A stretch of 64,000 nucleotides of DNA from CAVQHY01 sp963712465 (GCA_963712465.1 CAVQHY010000008.1:372001-436000), one strand, 5' to 3'. Positions 1 to 9,281 are shown, numbered from the stretch's first letter. Notes: generated by a model not told the origin, from the letters alone. Program-made: numbers and translations.

Positions 1-1
1 G

Positions 2-433
2 ACGCTTGTGAACGCCCTCGCCGGGGAAGAGCGGCAGACGACGGCAACGCTCCGCGCGGACGGGCGCGGGCGACACACGACGACCGCTCGGGAGCTCGTG
101 GCGATCCCGGGGGGCGGGCTCCTGCTCGACACGCCCGGAATGCGCTCGCTCGGGCTCTGGGACTCCGCGGACGGGCTCGACGGGACGTTCGCCGACGTCA
201 CCGCCCTCGCCGAGCGTTGTCGCTTCTCCGACTGCGGCCACGAGCGTGAGCCCGGATGCGCCGTGCGTGCCGCGGTCGAGCGAGGGGAGCTCGACGCCGA
301 GCGGCTCGCGAGCTGGGAGCGGCTCCGCCGGGAAGCCATGTGGATCGAGACCCGCCGCGATGCCCGGGCCGTCGCGGAGGAACGCAGACGACGACGCAGG
401 TTCGCCCGCAGCCTCCGCAAGGCCTCGTGGTAG
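2..433 (+). CDS. rsgA: Ribosome small-subunit-dependent GTPase RsgA, C-terminal part (5' end outside window)
   Basis: RsgA is a circularly permuted GTPase that acts in 30S subunit maturation. The window opens inside the P-loop region: the first in-frame codons read TLVNAL, the usual tail of GKSTLVN. A DTPG motif (switch II/G3) follows, then the C-terminal zinc-binding segment with CRFSDCGH and EPGC (three Cys and one His), and a basic helical tail rich in Arg. The N-terminal OB fold and most of the GTPase domain lie to the left. The gene ends eight bases before the convergent FAD oxidase gene. The zinc motif makes the assignment firm. Confidence 0.93.
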   Translation, partial: TLVNALAGEERQTTATLRADGRGRHTTTARELVAIPGGGLLLDTPGMRSLGLWDSADGLDGTFADVTALAERCRFSDCGHEREPGCAVRAAVERGELDAERLASWERLRREAMWIETRRDARAVAEERRRRRRFARSLRKASW

Positions 434-440
434 GAGACCC

Positions 441-2021
441 CTAAAGACGGGTCGGGATGCTCTGACGGAAGCGGAAGAGGTTGCCGGGATCGACGGCCCG
501 CTTGACCGAGACGAGGCGCGGCAGGTTCGATCCGTAGTAGGCCGTGCGCCAGCCCGGCAGGGACGGATCGATGTAGTTCTGGTACGCGAAGCGCGACACG
601 TACGGGCGAACGGTCCGGTAGAAGCCCGAGATCCAGCGCAGGTTCGCCCCGGCGACCTCGGGCGGGTCGCCCTGTTGCCAGTACGCGTAGAACTGGAGCG
701 AGCAACGGGCGTTGCGATGGACGAACGCCGTCGCTCCTTTCGGTACGCGGTTGATCGCGCCTCCGTAGGAGTCGAGGATGACGCCGCCCGCCCCGAAGCT
801 CGGGGTCGCGCTGCGCGCCTCGACCGCGCTGAGGATGGCGTCGATCCCCTCGCCGGGAATGGGTGCGAGCGCGTACGCCGACTTCGCCTTGAACGTCGCG
901 CGCGGCACGTTCAGGCACTGCTCGACCGTCGACCCGCAGGCCGCCCAGTAGAAGACCGCCGCCTGGAACGAACGCGGCACGACGCTCACGCTCGTCGGCG
1001 CGCCCGTGTTCACGAGCGGAGCCAGCAGGGAGCGAAGCTCGGCCTCGGAGCCGAGGTACTGCCCGGAGGCTGCGATCCGCGGCGGCTGACCGCTGCCCCC
1101 GGCCACGTTGCAGACCGAGAAGATCTCGTCGGGCGCGTCGGGTGCCCACTCCTGCCAGCGTGTCAACACGTCCCGGGCGTTCTCCCAGGGCCACTGGATC
1201 CGGAACGTGGTCACGTCGGTCGCGGGGTGTGTCTGGAGGACGAAGCTCGTGGCGATGCCGAAGTTGCCTCCGCCTCCCCCGCGGCAGGCCCAGTAGAGGT
1301 TCGCGTTCTCGCTCTGGTTGCACGTGCGTGCCTTGCCGTCCGCGGTGACGACCACGAGCTGTCGGATCGTGTCCGAGGTGGTGCCGTACTTGCGTGACCA
1401 GAACCCGAGCCCACCGCCGAGGGCGAGGCCGCCGATCCCCACCGTCGGGCACGACCCGCCCGGGATCGACACGCCGCTCTGATCCGCGAGCCGCGTGTAG
1501 ACGTCGATGAGCACCGCGCCCCCGCCGATGCGGGCCGTGCCGTTCGGGAGAGCGCGAACGCCGGCGAGTCGCGAGAGGTCGACGACGACACCGTTCGAGA
1601 CGGTCGAGTAGCCGCCGTAACTGTGCCCCCCCGAGCGTGCGACGATCCGGATTCCGTGCTTCTTGCTCCAGCGAACCACCCGCTGGACGTCCGCGACCGA
1701 GACGGGGTAGGCGATCGCCAGGGGCCTGACGCCGTCGAAGCGGGTGTCGTAGACGAGTCGGGCGCTCGGATACCGGGGGCTCGACCGGGTGACGACGTCC
1801 CCGTCGAGCTCCCGCGCGAGGGCTGCGAGCGGGCCGCCCGCCGCCTTGGCCGATCCCGTCAGCCCGGGCCAGCGAGCGGCCGTACACGCGGCCACCGCCA
1901 ACAGCTCCCGCCCGGGCAAGCAACTCGCGGCGATCCATCGACTGTGGCGCGTCCACAGGCGTCCCGCCGCCTGCGTGATCCGGCGCCGCCCCCAACCGAC
2001 GAGGGCGGCGCCTCGAGTCAC
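441..2021 (-). CDS. FAD-linked oxidase with berberine-bridge (BBE) C-terminus
   Basis: Flavin oxidoreductase of the PCMH-type FAD-binding family, 526 aa. The FAD domain spans about residues 85-270 and carries RSGGHSYGG (His133) and GGSCPTVGIGG (Cys191). These are the two positions that anchor FAD bicovalently in berberine bridge enzyme and related carbohydrate oxidases. The C-terminal BBE segment (DPGNLFRFRQSIP) closes the fold. The first about 55 residues contain a short hydrophobic stretch and Arg pairs and could be an export or Tat-like signal, but the start is uncertain. Substrate unknown; family members oxidise sugars, alkaloids or other alcohols with O2. It is convergent with rsgA and follows a small helical protein gene on the same strand (4-bp gap). 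Confidence 0.88.
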   Translation of the reverse strand: MTRGAALVGWGRRRITQAAGRLWTRHSRWIAASCLPGRELLAVAACTAARWPGLTGSAKAAGGPLAALARELDGDVVTRSSPRYPSARLVYDTRFDGVRPLAIAYPVSVADVQRVVRWSKKHGIRIVARSGGHSYGGYSTVSNGVVVDLSRLAGVRALPNGTARIGGGAVLIDVYTRLADQSGVSIPGGSCPTVGIGGLALGGGLGFWSRKYGTTSDTIRQLVVVTADGKARTCNQSENANLYWACRGGGGGNFGIATSFVLQTHPATDVTTFRIQWPWENARDVLTRWQEWAPDAPDEIFSVCNVAGGSGQPPRIAASGQYLGSEAELRSLLAPLVNTGAPTSVSVVPRSFQAAVFYWAACGSTVEQCLNVPRATFKAKSAYALAPIPGEGIDAILSAVEARSATPSFGAGGVILDSYGGAINRVPKGATAFVHRNARCSLQFYAYWQQGDPPEVAGANLRWISGFYRTVRPYVSRFAYQNYIDPSLPGWRTAYYGSNLPRLVSVKRAVDPGNLFRFRQSIPTRL

Positions 2022-2025
2022 GCGT

Positions 2026-2271
2026 CTAGGTCGCGGCGTCCTTCGCCTTGTCGACGAGGTCCCCGGCCGTGTCGGCCGCGTCGCCCGCCAGATCCGTCGC
2101 CTTGTCGCCGGCGTCCCCGGCCACGTCGCCCGCTTTCCCGGCGACGTCGCCGGCCGAGTCAGTCACCTTGTCGACGTGAGGAGCGGCGGCATCCTTCGCA
2201 CTGCCGGCCGCGTCTTTGGCAACGTCCGTCGCCTGGCTCGTACGTCCCAACAGCTTGTCGAGCCACCCCAT
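2026..2271 (-). CDS. Small amphipathic helical repeat protein (LEA-like)
   Basis: An 81-aa protein built almost entirely of short Ala/Asp/Lys-rich repeats of the type AGDVAGKAGD and AGDAADTAGD, after an N-terminal MGWLDKLLGR helix. The ORF opens 11 codons further upstream, but the upstream piece encodes GGAGGAGG about 6 bases before the ATG at 2271, a clear ribosome-binding site that fixes the start. No catalytic motif. The pattern resembles late-embryogenesis-abundant or stress-type helical proteins; function not known. It sits 4 bp upstream of the FAD oxidase gene and probably shares its transcript. Confidence 0.72.
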   Translation of the reverse strand: MGWLDKLLGRTSQATDVAKDAAGSAKDAAAPHVDKVTDSAGDVAGKAGDVAGDAGDKATDLAGDAADTAGDLVDKAKDAAT

Positions 2272-2364
2272 GGAAACCTCCTCCTCCGTTTTCGCTGCCT
2301 GCATAGCGGCAGATGCGCATAGCGTAATCGACCTCCTGCATGCGAGTCACATCAGCGGTGGGGC

Positions 2365-4448
2365 TCAACGGGGAACGTACGTTGCCGTGTAGAAGCGAAG
2401 CCCGAGGTCGCGCGTGTCCGTGGAGCCGGGGATGACGTCGGTCGGAACGGCCGTGGGCGTGATCTCGACATCGACGGTGCACGCGCCGCTGGTCGCCGCG
2501 CACCGGAATCCGCAGATAGAGCTCCTCTCCGGCAGCGACCGAGCCGCGGGCGACCCGTCGGCCGTCCTGTCGCACGAGGACGTCCTGGCGCGGCAGTCCG
2601 AGTGCTGGATCGCTCGCCAGAGCGAGTCCGAGCCAGCCCTCCCGGCCGCAGGCGAAGCGCGTGTAGCGAAACTCCCCGGCGCTCCACGAGTCGCCGTAGA
2701 TTCCCTCGGTCGCACCGACGATCCGCGTGGACGGGCCTGCGGGATAGACGCCGAGGCCGCTCGGGAACGTCCGCAGCGGCCGATGGGAGAACGTGATTCC
2801 CTGGTCGCTCAGCAGCACGTCGGGCTCGGGAAAGCCCGGCTCGGTCGCCAAGCCGCCCCGTCGGCGCATCGATCAGAGTCTCGGCCGCGGGGAGGTTCCC
2901 CAGCTCGGGCGCGAGCCGGTACACGGTGTCGAGGTTTCGGTTCCAGAACTCCGTCTGCCAGAGGATGTGGGGATTGAACGCTCCGGTCCAGAGAAAGGCG
3001 ACGCTCGCGTCCCGGCCGAACCGCCGGTCGAGCCAGCTCGGATCGCCCATCCGGGCGACGTCGTCGAGCGTCTCCGAGTAGGTTCGGACTACGTCGAAGA
3101 CCGCGATCTGCGTCGCGATGAACACGCAGCCGACGAGTGCCGGCAGCACGAGCCGCGCGGGATGCAGGGGAACGAGCGCGAAGAGAAGCGCCGCGAGTGC
3201 AGCCACGCCGAGAACGAGCGCCCTGATCTCTCCGTCCTCGAGCCGCCCTTCCTGCTCGAGCCAGTAGAGCGGGTGGAACGCGAAGGTGTCGGCGAAGATG
3301 TTCACGTTCACGAGCTTCCCGAGCGGAAGCGTGGCCGCGAGCGCGAGCGGGACCACACCGGCAACGCCGGCGAGGAGCGTCCGCGGCCGGCCCCGCTCGA
3401 GCCACACCACGAGGGCGAGCAGCAGCAGCGGCGCGAGGTAGAACGTGTAGCGCTCCTCGACGCGGCCGGAGTTTCGCGACGCGAACACGGACACCGAGAC
3501 GACGATCCAGGGAATGGCGGCCGTCGTGACGGCGAGGAACGCACGCTCCGCCGCCCCGGCTCCGGGACGCCAGGCCAGCACGAGTAGCGCGAGGAAGGCC
3601 GACAGCGGCACGAACGCCACCGAGAGCCCGAGCTCCGCCGCGTGGTAGAGCGTCCATCGGCCCACGTCGCCGACCGAGTACCCCGCGCCGACCGCGGACT
3701 GGTAGGCGCCGAGGTTCGCGACCAGCGGATCGCCGCGGGCGACGGTCGTTCCGAGGATCAACCCGCCGACGACAGCAAGCGCGAGGCCCGAGAACCAGTA
3801 CGGCCGAAGCGACACGCGCTCCCCGGCACGCCGGTCGAGCACGAGCTTGATCACGACTGCCGTCGCGTAGACGGCGAACAACACGAGCCCCTGGAGCCTC
3901 ACTGCGGTCGCGATCGCGATCGCGACGAGAGCGAGCCCCTGCGTCCAGCGCGTGGGCCGCTCGAGGGCAACCGCGGTCGCGAACGCAGCGAGCACGAACG
4001 CCGGCAGGAAGGCGTTCTCGGTCATCAGGGTGCCGGTGTAGAGGAACGAGGGCATCAGCAGGACGAGGCCCGCCGCCACGAGGGCGAGCCGCTGGGACAC
4101 GAGCCGCCGCGCCCACAGGAAGATCGGCACCGCCGCAAGCGACATGACGACGACGTTGACCGCCTTCGCGATCTCGTAGGTGGTCGCCATCCTGGAGGCC
4201 CACCACCCAGGGGCGATCAGGAGCGGATAGAGCAGGCTGTAAAAGGCCGAGGGCTGGTCGCGCACCCGGAGCGTGCCGCTTTCGGCGAGGCTCTTCGCGA
4301 GCTCCGAGTAGATCAGCTCGTCGACCATGATCCAGGGCGTCGGGATCTGCCCGGCGGCCCACAGCCGAGCGCCGACGGCGGCGAGAACGAGCCCCGCGAG
4401 GACGAGCCAGACGGTGCGCGCCCGACCAATTCTCTCGACCGTCGACAT
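2365..4448 (-). CDS. GT-C type membrane glycosyltransferase, interrupted by two frame changes
   Basis: Polytopic membrane protein of the dolichyl-phosphate-mannose/ArnT-like GT-C class, about 690 aa. It starts at ATG 4448 (MSTVERIGRA), begins with a TM helix, then has an acidic first-loop motif (IMVDELIYSELA) typical of GT-C metal/donor sites, followed by about ten hydrophobic segments. The C-terminal soluble part runs through three frames: a switch near 2855 leads into GLATEPGFPEPDVLL, a second near 2490 into CTVDVEITPTAVPTD, ending at 2365 with FYTATYVPR. Both pieces read sensibly, so the gene looks intact apart from two single-base indels (sequencing error or early decay). Likely role is transfer of a sugar from a lipid carrier outside the membrane. 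The 843-codon ORF covering the region starts in antisense of neighbouring sequence and is not the real start. Confidence 0.75.
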
Positions 4449-4503
4449 CACGCGCAGAGGGTACGGTCCGCGTCGAGCGGGTGCGCCGGTCGATCGGTCC
4501 GGC

Positions 4504-5661
4504 TCACGCGAGCTCGTCGGCGCTGCGAAGGATCCACGCGGCGAAGAACGGCTCGGCGAGGCGAAACAGGCCGTCGTCTCCCCGGGCGACGATCTCGCGC
4601 TTGACCAGAGCGGCGACCGCCTTCTGGACGTTCGTCGCCGGCGGCAGGCCGCGGCGGCGGCGGTACTCAGCGCTGTAGGGACGGCCCGGCTCGATCGCGA
4701 GCGCGCCGAGCACGAGCCGCTGGCCGGCCGACGCGCTCTGCCAGAGGAGCGAGAAATGGGCGTTCTCAGAGCGCAGAACGCCTTCGAGGCCGGCCTCGAC
4801 CTGCGCGAGGATCGCCTGCTCGCCGGCGACGGTCGCCTCCCAGGTGAAGTAGCACAGCTCCTGGGTCGCGTAGGGGTGGCCACCCGTCAGACCGAGCACG
4901 CGGGTCACGGCCTCTTCGTCGATCCGCTTGCCGGTCGCCGCAAAGCGCTCGGCGATGTAGCCGGCGAAGAGCCCGGGCTCGATCACCGGGAGCTCCATCT
5001 GCTTCGCGCTGCGCCAGAAGGGCTCGTTCTCGTCGTTGAAGATCCCCTCCATCATGTGGCGCCTCGAGCCGAGGTACACGTGTGCCACCTCCGGCTGCTC
5101 CTGGAAGACCGAGCGCATGAGCTTCGGGAGGCCGGGGTCGATGTCGACGACCTCCTGGAACTCGTCGAGGACGAGGGCGACCCGGCGGCCGCGCTCGGCG
5201 GCGAGCTCGCCCGGGAGCTCGAGCAGCCGCTCGAGCGTTGCATGAACGTCGTCGGCGCTCGAGCCCGGGGAAAAGCCGAAGGACACGGAGACGTCGTCGG
5301 GGTCGATCGTGACCGTCGGCGAGACCCGGAGTCCCCGAAAGACGCCCAGCGCCCGCTCGCGGGCCCGGTAGACGGCCGAGGCGACGTCATCGTGGATCGT
5401 CCTCGCGAGCTTCTCCGCGAGTTTCTCCCTCGTCGGCGTCGTCATCAGGTTGACGTGCGCGACCAGCACGCCCGCGGCGACGACCTGCTGCTGCACCCGC
5501 CACACGAGCGACGTCTTGCCGTAGCGCCGCGGCGCGAAGACGACCACGTCCTGCCCGTTCTCGATGTCGGCGCGGAGCTCGGCGATCTCCCGCTCACGGT
5601 CGGTGAACGCCTCGTCGAGCGCGAGCGCGCCGTACCGGAAGGGGTTCCGCTCGTCTGCCAT
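4504..5661 (-). CDS. STAND/archaeal-type P-loop ATPase with C-terminal winged helix
   Basis: An ATPase of 385 aa. Residues 10-30 carry the ALDEAFTDREREIAEL lead-in typical of the archaeal-ATPase/STAND group. Walker A is APRRYGKTS (43-51) and Walker B is VALVLDEFQEV (about 165), followed by a sensor-like YLGSRRHMM. The last about 90 residues look like a winged helix (SAGQRLVLGALA, NVQKAVAALVKREIVAR). Such proteins are usually solitary genes; some act in defence or as toxin-like or regulatory NTPases, but none can be assigned here. Start is ATG 5661, immediately downstream of a palindromic TATACC/GGTATA operator. The gene is monocistronic between divergent and convergent neighbours. Confidence 0.8.
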   Translation of the reverse strand: MADERNPFRYGALALDEAFTDREREIAELRADIENGQDVVVFAPRRYGKTSLVWRVQQQVVAAGVLVAHVNLMTTPTREKLAEKLARTIHDDVASAVYRARERALGVFRGLRVSPTVTIDPDDVSVSFGFSPGSSADDVHATLERLLELPGELAAERGRRVALVLDEFQEVVDIDPGLPKLMRSVFQEQPEVAHVYLGSRRHMMEGIFNDENEPFWRSAKQMELPVIEPGLFAGYIAERFAATGKRIDEEAVTRVLGLTGGHPYATQELCYFTWEATVAGEQAILAQVEAGLEGVLRSENAHFSLLWQSASAGQRLVLGALAIEPGRPYSAEYRRRRGLPPATNVQKAVAALVKREIVARGDDGLFRLAEPFFAAWILRSADELA

Positions 5662-5663
5662 CT

Positions 5664-5696
5664 CTATACCAACGGGTATTATGCCTCCCGGTATAG
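5664..5696. promoter_or_regulatory. Palindromic TATACC/GGTATA operator upstream of the ATPase gene
   Basis: Three half-sites are packed in 33 bases: CTATACC at 5664-5670, GGGTATT at 5673-5679, and GGTATAG at 5690-5696. The outer pair is a perfect 7-bp inverted repeat. An inner perfect palindrome is ATACC-AACG-GGTAT. It lies 3 bases from the ATG of the ATPase gene, so it overlaps or adjoins its promoter. Operator function is inferred from symmetry and position. Confidence 0.5.
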
Positions 5697-5792
5697 GACG
5701 ACGCCCGCCCCGGCGCTCGATCGGCTATCAATGTCCGCATCGCGACGATCCTCCCCTGGCCGGTCGTCCGTCACGGCGACCACGAGCACCCC

Positions 5793-6182
5793 GTGCGTAC
5801 GCTGCAGCACCTGCTGCGCGCACGCAGTCAGAGCGTGACCGTGGACGGCAACTTCGGACCGCAGACCGAGGCGGCCGTACGCGCCTTCCAGGGTGGCCAC
5901 GGCCTCACGGCCGACGGAATCGTCGGCGCCCAGACGTGGCCGAAGCTGATCGTCCAGGTCAAGCGTGGGAGCCGGGGGGACGCCGTGCGCGGCGTCCAGG
6001 AGGAGTTCCAGTTTCGAAACCTCTCGGGCGATCCCACCAAGGGTCTCCAGATCGACGGGAGCTTCGGACCGAAGACCGACGACGCGGTGCGCGGCTTCCA
6101 GCAGGCGCTCGGCGTCACCGTCGACGGCATCGTCGGCCCGCTCACGTGGCGCGCGCTCGTGAGCGGCATGCTCTCGTTCTGA
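5793..6182 (+). CDS. Peptidoglycan-binding protein with two PG_binding_1 domains
   Basis: Two tandem peptidoglycan-binding-1 repeats, each with the diagnostic DGxFGPxTxxAVRxFQ and TVDGIVGPLTW pattern (about residues 1-50 and 58-125). Binds cell-wall peptidoglycan; no catalytic domain. Domain similarity extends upstream of GTG 5793: in-frame codons back to 5739 read ILPWPVVRHGDHEHP, exactly what normally precedes this repeat. No ATG/GTG/TTG lies between the in-frame stop at 5694 and 5793, so the native start may be a rare codon or lost to an indel. No signal peptide is visible, also hinting at a missing N-terminus. Confidence 0.8.
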   Translation: MRTLQHLLRARSQSVTVDGNFGPQTEAAVRAFQGGHGLTADGIVGAQTWPKLIVQVKRGSRGDAVRGVQEEFQFRNLSGDPTKGLQIDGSFGPKTDDAVRGFQQALGVTVDGIVGPLTWRALVSGMLSF

Positions 6183-6416
6183 GAGACCGCTGGAAGCGGT
6201 CGCCACCAGCCAGCACCTCGTGGGCGATGAGTGGAACCGAACGTTGCGGCAAACCAAGCGTTCCTTGTCGCGCCGACGCCCAACGTCGGGTGAATGTCCG
6301 GTTACGGGCAACTCCCCGGACTTCGGTCATGCTTCACCCGCTCGTCACATGCGTGCCAATGTCGGAAGAGGGGCGTGCCTGGTTCCCCGCCCACGCGAAG
6401 AAAGGAGCGACTGGCT

Positions 6417-6857
6417 ATGAGCGCACGAGTGCACGCGGCGTCGCTGGAAGCTGTCGAGCGCCTTCACAATGCGATGAACCAACACGATTTGGAGGCATTT
6501 CTCGCCTGCTTCGATCCCAAGTACCGGAGCGAGCAGCCCGCTCATCCAAGCCGAGGCTTTGGCGGTCGAGAGCAGGTCGAAAAGAACTGGTCGGCGCTCT
6601 TCGAGGGCATACCCGACTTCCACGCTGAGCTGCTCGCCACTGCGACGGAGGGTGACACGGTCTGGTGCGAATGGCATTGGACCGGCACCCGAACAAATCA
6701 AGCGCCGCTCGACTTACGAGGCGTGACGCTCTTCGAGATCAAGAACGGTCGGATTGTCTCAGGACGGCTCTACATGGAGGAGGTCGACGAGGCCGGCGTG
6801 GACATCGACGAGACCGTACGCCGCCTGGCGGACGGGACTCGGTTGGAAGGCGAGTAA
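6417..6857 (+). CDS. SnoaL/NTF2-like small domain protein
   Basis: 146-aa single-domain protein of the SnoaL-like/NTF2 alpha+beta cone fold. Features are an N-terminal helix (VERLHNAMNQHDLEAFLACF), the GREQVEKNW turn, WCEWHWTGT strands and a C-terminal GVTLFEIKNGRIVSGRLYMEE sheet. ATG 6417 is preceded by AAAGGAG nine bases upstream, which selects it over an upstream in-frame start. Family members are polyketide cyclases, ketosteroid-isomerase-like enzymes or ligand binders; the substrate cannot be read from sequence. Flanked by untranslated gaps of about 230 and 290 bp in which I see nothing. Confidence 0.82.
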   Translation: MSARVHAASLEAVERLHNAMNQHDLEAFLACFDPKYRSEQPAHPSRGFGGREQVEKNWSALFEGIPDFHAELLATATEGDTVWCEWHWTGTRTNQAPLDLRGVTLFEIKNGRIVSGRLYMEEVDEAGVDIDETVRRLADGTRLEGE

Positions 6858-7148
6858 CTCGCTCGCCCGAGTACGTTCTGCAGCAGCGCTGGCTTCTCGC
6901 AATCACAATTCCCATGCGGATTTGAGCCGAATCCTGAGCATGCGAACCGAAGTGCCCAGGAGCGCCCTTGCGACCTGTTTCCTTCGCAGATCCCAAGCAG
7001 CTGGCGGTGATGCGGGAGCGGGGCTCGTGGTGGCGCGGCGGTCCGACGTGCGGCGAACTACCGAGCACGTTCCGCGGCGCCCACGATGCCGCCATGCCGT
7101 GGTAGGCGGAGCATTGCCGCGTAACTCGACAGGAGGGGGATCACCGAC

Positions 7149-8210
7149 ATGTCTGCAACTGAGACGCTGCCCGGGAGCGGAGAGCTCCTGACGAGCTCCT
7201 ACCGTGCCGCGGTCGTACACGACTTCGCGGAGCCGCTCCGCATCGACCAGGTCCAGCGCCGCTCGCTGACCCCCGGGCAGATCCGGGTGCGGATCGAGGC
7301 TTCCGGCCTCTGCCACACCGACATCCACGCCGCCCACGGCGACTGGCCCGTGAAGCCGTCGCCACCGTTCGTTCCGGGCCACGAGGGTGTCGGGATCGTC
7401 GAGGAGCTCGGACCCGGCGTCGTCGAGGTCGGCGTCGGCGACCGGGTCGCGCTGCCGTGGCTCGGCTACGCGTGTGGCACGTGCGACTACTGCGTGTCGG
7501 GTTGGGAGACTCTTTGTCTCGAGCAGAAGAACATGGGCTACTCGATCGACGGCGGCTTCGGCGAGTACGCCACCGCTTACGCACGCTACGTCGTCGAGGT
7601 CCCTGCCGGGATCGACCCGTTCGACGCGGCACCGCTGACCTGCGCGGGGGTCACGACGTACAAGGCCATCAAGGTCGCGGGGACGAGGTCATCCGATCTC
7701 GTCGCCGTGTTCGGGGTCGGAGGGCTCGGGCATATGGCCATCCAGTACGCCCGCATCGCCGGCGGACGGGTGATCGCGGTCGATCTCCACGACGAGAAGC
7801 TCGACCTCGCTCGGAGCCTCGGCGCAGAGTTCACGGTGAACGCGGCGAACGAGGATCCCGCCGCGGCGATCCGCGAGCTGGGCGGCGCCGACCAGGCGAT
7901 CGCGATCGCGGTCTCGCCCACGTCGTTCGAGCAAGCGTACCGCTCGCTTCGCCGGGGAGGCACGCTCGTCTTCGTCGCGCTCCCGGCGGAGAACGAGATG
8001 ACGATCCCGATCTTCGAGACCGTGCTCAACGGCATCACGATGGTCGGCTCGATCGTCGGCACGCGAACCGACCTGCGCGAGGTCTTCGAGCTGCACGCAG
8101 CCGGGAAGACCGTGGTCACACGTGAGATCCGGCCGCTCGACGAGGTCAATGAAGCGATCGCGGACGTCGAGGCAGGACGGGTCGCGGCCCGCGTCGTCTT
8201 CAGGCCCTAG
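7149..8210 (+). CDS. adhP: Zinc-dependent alcohol dehydrogenase (AdhP-like)
   Basis: 353-aa medium-chain dehydrogenase oxidising alcohols with NAD. Catalytic zinc site: SGLCHTDIHAAHGDW and the GHEGVGIV motif. Structural zinc loop: the four-Cys stretch CGTCDYCVSGWETLC. Rossmann fold: VFGVGGLGHMAIQYAR. Start at ATG 7149 follows GAGGAGGGG. The stop codon TAG (8208-8210) is part of the left terminus of a MITE-like palindromic element, so the present C-terminus (VVFRP) was fixed by or coincides with that insertion; the length is normal for the family. Probably monocistronic. Confidence 0.92.
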   Translation: MSATETLPGSGELLTSSYRAAVVHDFAEPLRIDQVQRRSLTPGQIRVRIEASGLCHTDIHAAHGDWPVKPSPPFVPGHEGVGIVEELGPGVVEVGVGDRVALPWLGYACGTCDYCVSGWETLCLEQKNMGYSIDGGFGEYATAYARYVVEVPAGIDPFDAAPLTCAGVTTYKAIKVAGTRSSDLVAVFGVGGLGHMAIQYARIAGGRVIAVDLHDEKLDLARSLGAEFTVNAANEDPAAAIRELGGADQAIAIAVSPTSFEQAYRSLRRGGTLVFVALPAENEMTIPIFETVLNGITMVGSIVGTRTDLREVFELHAAGKTVVTREIRPLDEVNEAIADVEAGRVAARVVFRP

Positions 8211-8374
8211 TGCTCCGTCCCGGAAGTCGCTTGATGATCCTGGCTCGCGAAAAGCAAGTCGGGCAAGGACGCAGGGAGCTCCGATATGCAGACATATCGG
8301 GGCGACTGAGGACGCGGCCCGGCGCCGCTTTGCAGCCGCCCAGAGCGCGAGTGACTTCCGGGACGGAGCACTAG
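8207..8374. mobile_element. 168-bp MITE-like palindromic element with 25-bp terminal inverted repeats
   Basis: Left end 8207-8231 starts CTAGTGCTCCGTCCCGG; right end 8350-8374 is its reverse complement, with one mismatch in 25 bp. The exact centre (8281-8300) is a second perfect palindrome, CCGATATG-CAGA-CATATCGG, so termini and core share one axis at 8290.5. Both ends finish in CTAG, consistent with IS630/Tc1-type insertion at TA/CTAG. It encodes no protein. The left CTAG supplies the stop codon of the alcohol dehydrogenase gene. Assignment as a MITE rests on structure only; no autonomous partner is in the window. Confidence 0.75.
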
Positions 8375-8522
8375 CAACGGCGTTCCTCTCCACGCCGTCG
8401 TTCCCGGCACAGCTCTGACCGTGCGTAGTTCGCCACAACGCGATTTCAGGCGGATCACTGATGGCCCGGCCGCCGCGACCGGCGACGCTTGAGCCATGAA
8501 CGGGAAAGGAGGTCGCACCGCG

Positions 8523-9281
8523 ATGGAGACGAGCGCGTGGCAGGGGGCAGCCGATCAGGCGACCGCGCCGATCGTCGAGGCACGCTCGGTTCGCAAGACG
8601 TACGACACCGGCACGGTGCGTGTCGAGGCGCTTCGAGGCGTCGACCTCGTGCTCGAGCGCGGCGAGATGATCGCGATCATGGGTCCGAGCGGCTGCGGGA
8701 AGACCACGCTGCTCAACTGCCTGTCGGGGCTCGACGCGATCGACGACGGCGCCGTCTTGATCGACGGGACGCCGCTGGCGACGATGTCCGACCGCGAGCG
8801 CACGGACTACCGGGCGCGAAGGATGGGCTTCGTCTTCCAGTTCTACAACCTCATCCCTGTCCTGACGTCGGTCGAGAACGTCGAGCTGCCGCTCCTGGTG
8901 TCCAGGGTTCGGGGCGGGGAAGCGCGCAGGCGGGCGCTCGAGGCGCTCGACCTCGTCGGTCTCGCCGGGCGCGCAGGCCACGTGCCCGACGAGCTCTCGG
9001 GCGGCGAGCGCCAGCGCGTCACGATCGCCCGCTCGCTCGTCAACGACCCGGCGATCGTTTGGGCGGACGAGCCGACCGGCGACCTCGACTCCGAGAACGC
9101 GGCCGAGATCGTCGAGCTGATGCGGAGGCTGAACCTCGAGCGCGGCCTCAGCTTCCTCATCGTCACACACGACATCTCGGTCGGCCGCAAGACCGATCGG
9201 ATCGTGCGAATGCTCGACGGCGAGGTCGTCGAGGACCAACGACTGGAGGTGCCACATGTTCGCGCGGGTCACGCTGCTTGA
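8523..9281 (+). CDS. ABC transporter ATP-binding protein (LolD/MacB type)
   Basis: ATPase subunit of an FtsX-family exporter, 252 aa. Walker A MGPSGCGKTT, Q-loop FVFQFYNLIPVLT, signature LSGGERQR, Walker B VWADEPTGDLD, switch His in IVTHD. The GDLDS after Walker B is typical of the LolD/MacB/FtsE class. AAAGGAGGT at 8505-8513 places the start at ATG 8523 rather than the in-frame ATG at 8496. Its 3' end overlaps the next gene by 26 bp, and the permease follows, giving a three-gene operon. Substrate not evident. Confidence 0.92.
   Translation: METSAWQGAADQATAPIVEARSVRKTYDTGTVRVEALRGVDLVLERGEMIAIMGPSGCGKTTLLNCLSGLDAIDDGAVLIDGTPLATMSDRERTDYRARRMGFVFQFYNLIPVLTSVENVELPLLVSRVRGGEARRRALEALDLVGLAGRAGHVPDELSGGERQRVTIARSLVNDPAIVWADEPTGDLDSENAAEIVELMRRLNLERGLSFLIVTHDISVGRKTDRIVRMLDGEVVEDQRLEVPHVRAGHAA

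Noticed and set aside
2352..4883. 843-codon ORF as a single glycosyltransferase
   Set aside because: The first 145 codons are antisense to the ATPase region, and the last about 170 are out of frame relative to the protein; the gene is 2365-4448 with two frame changes.
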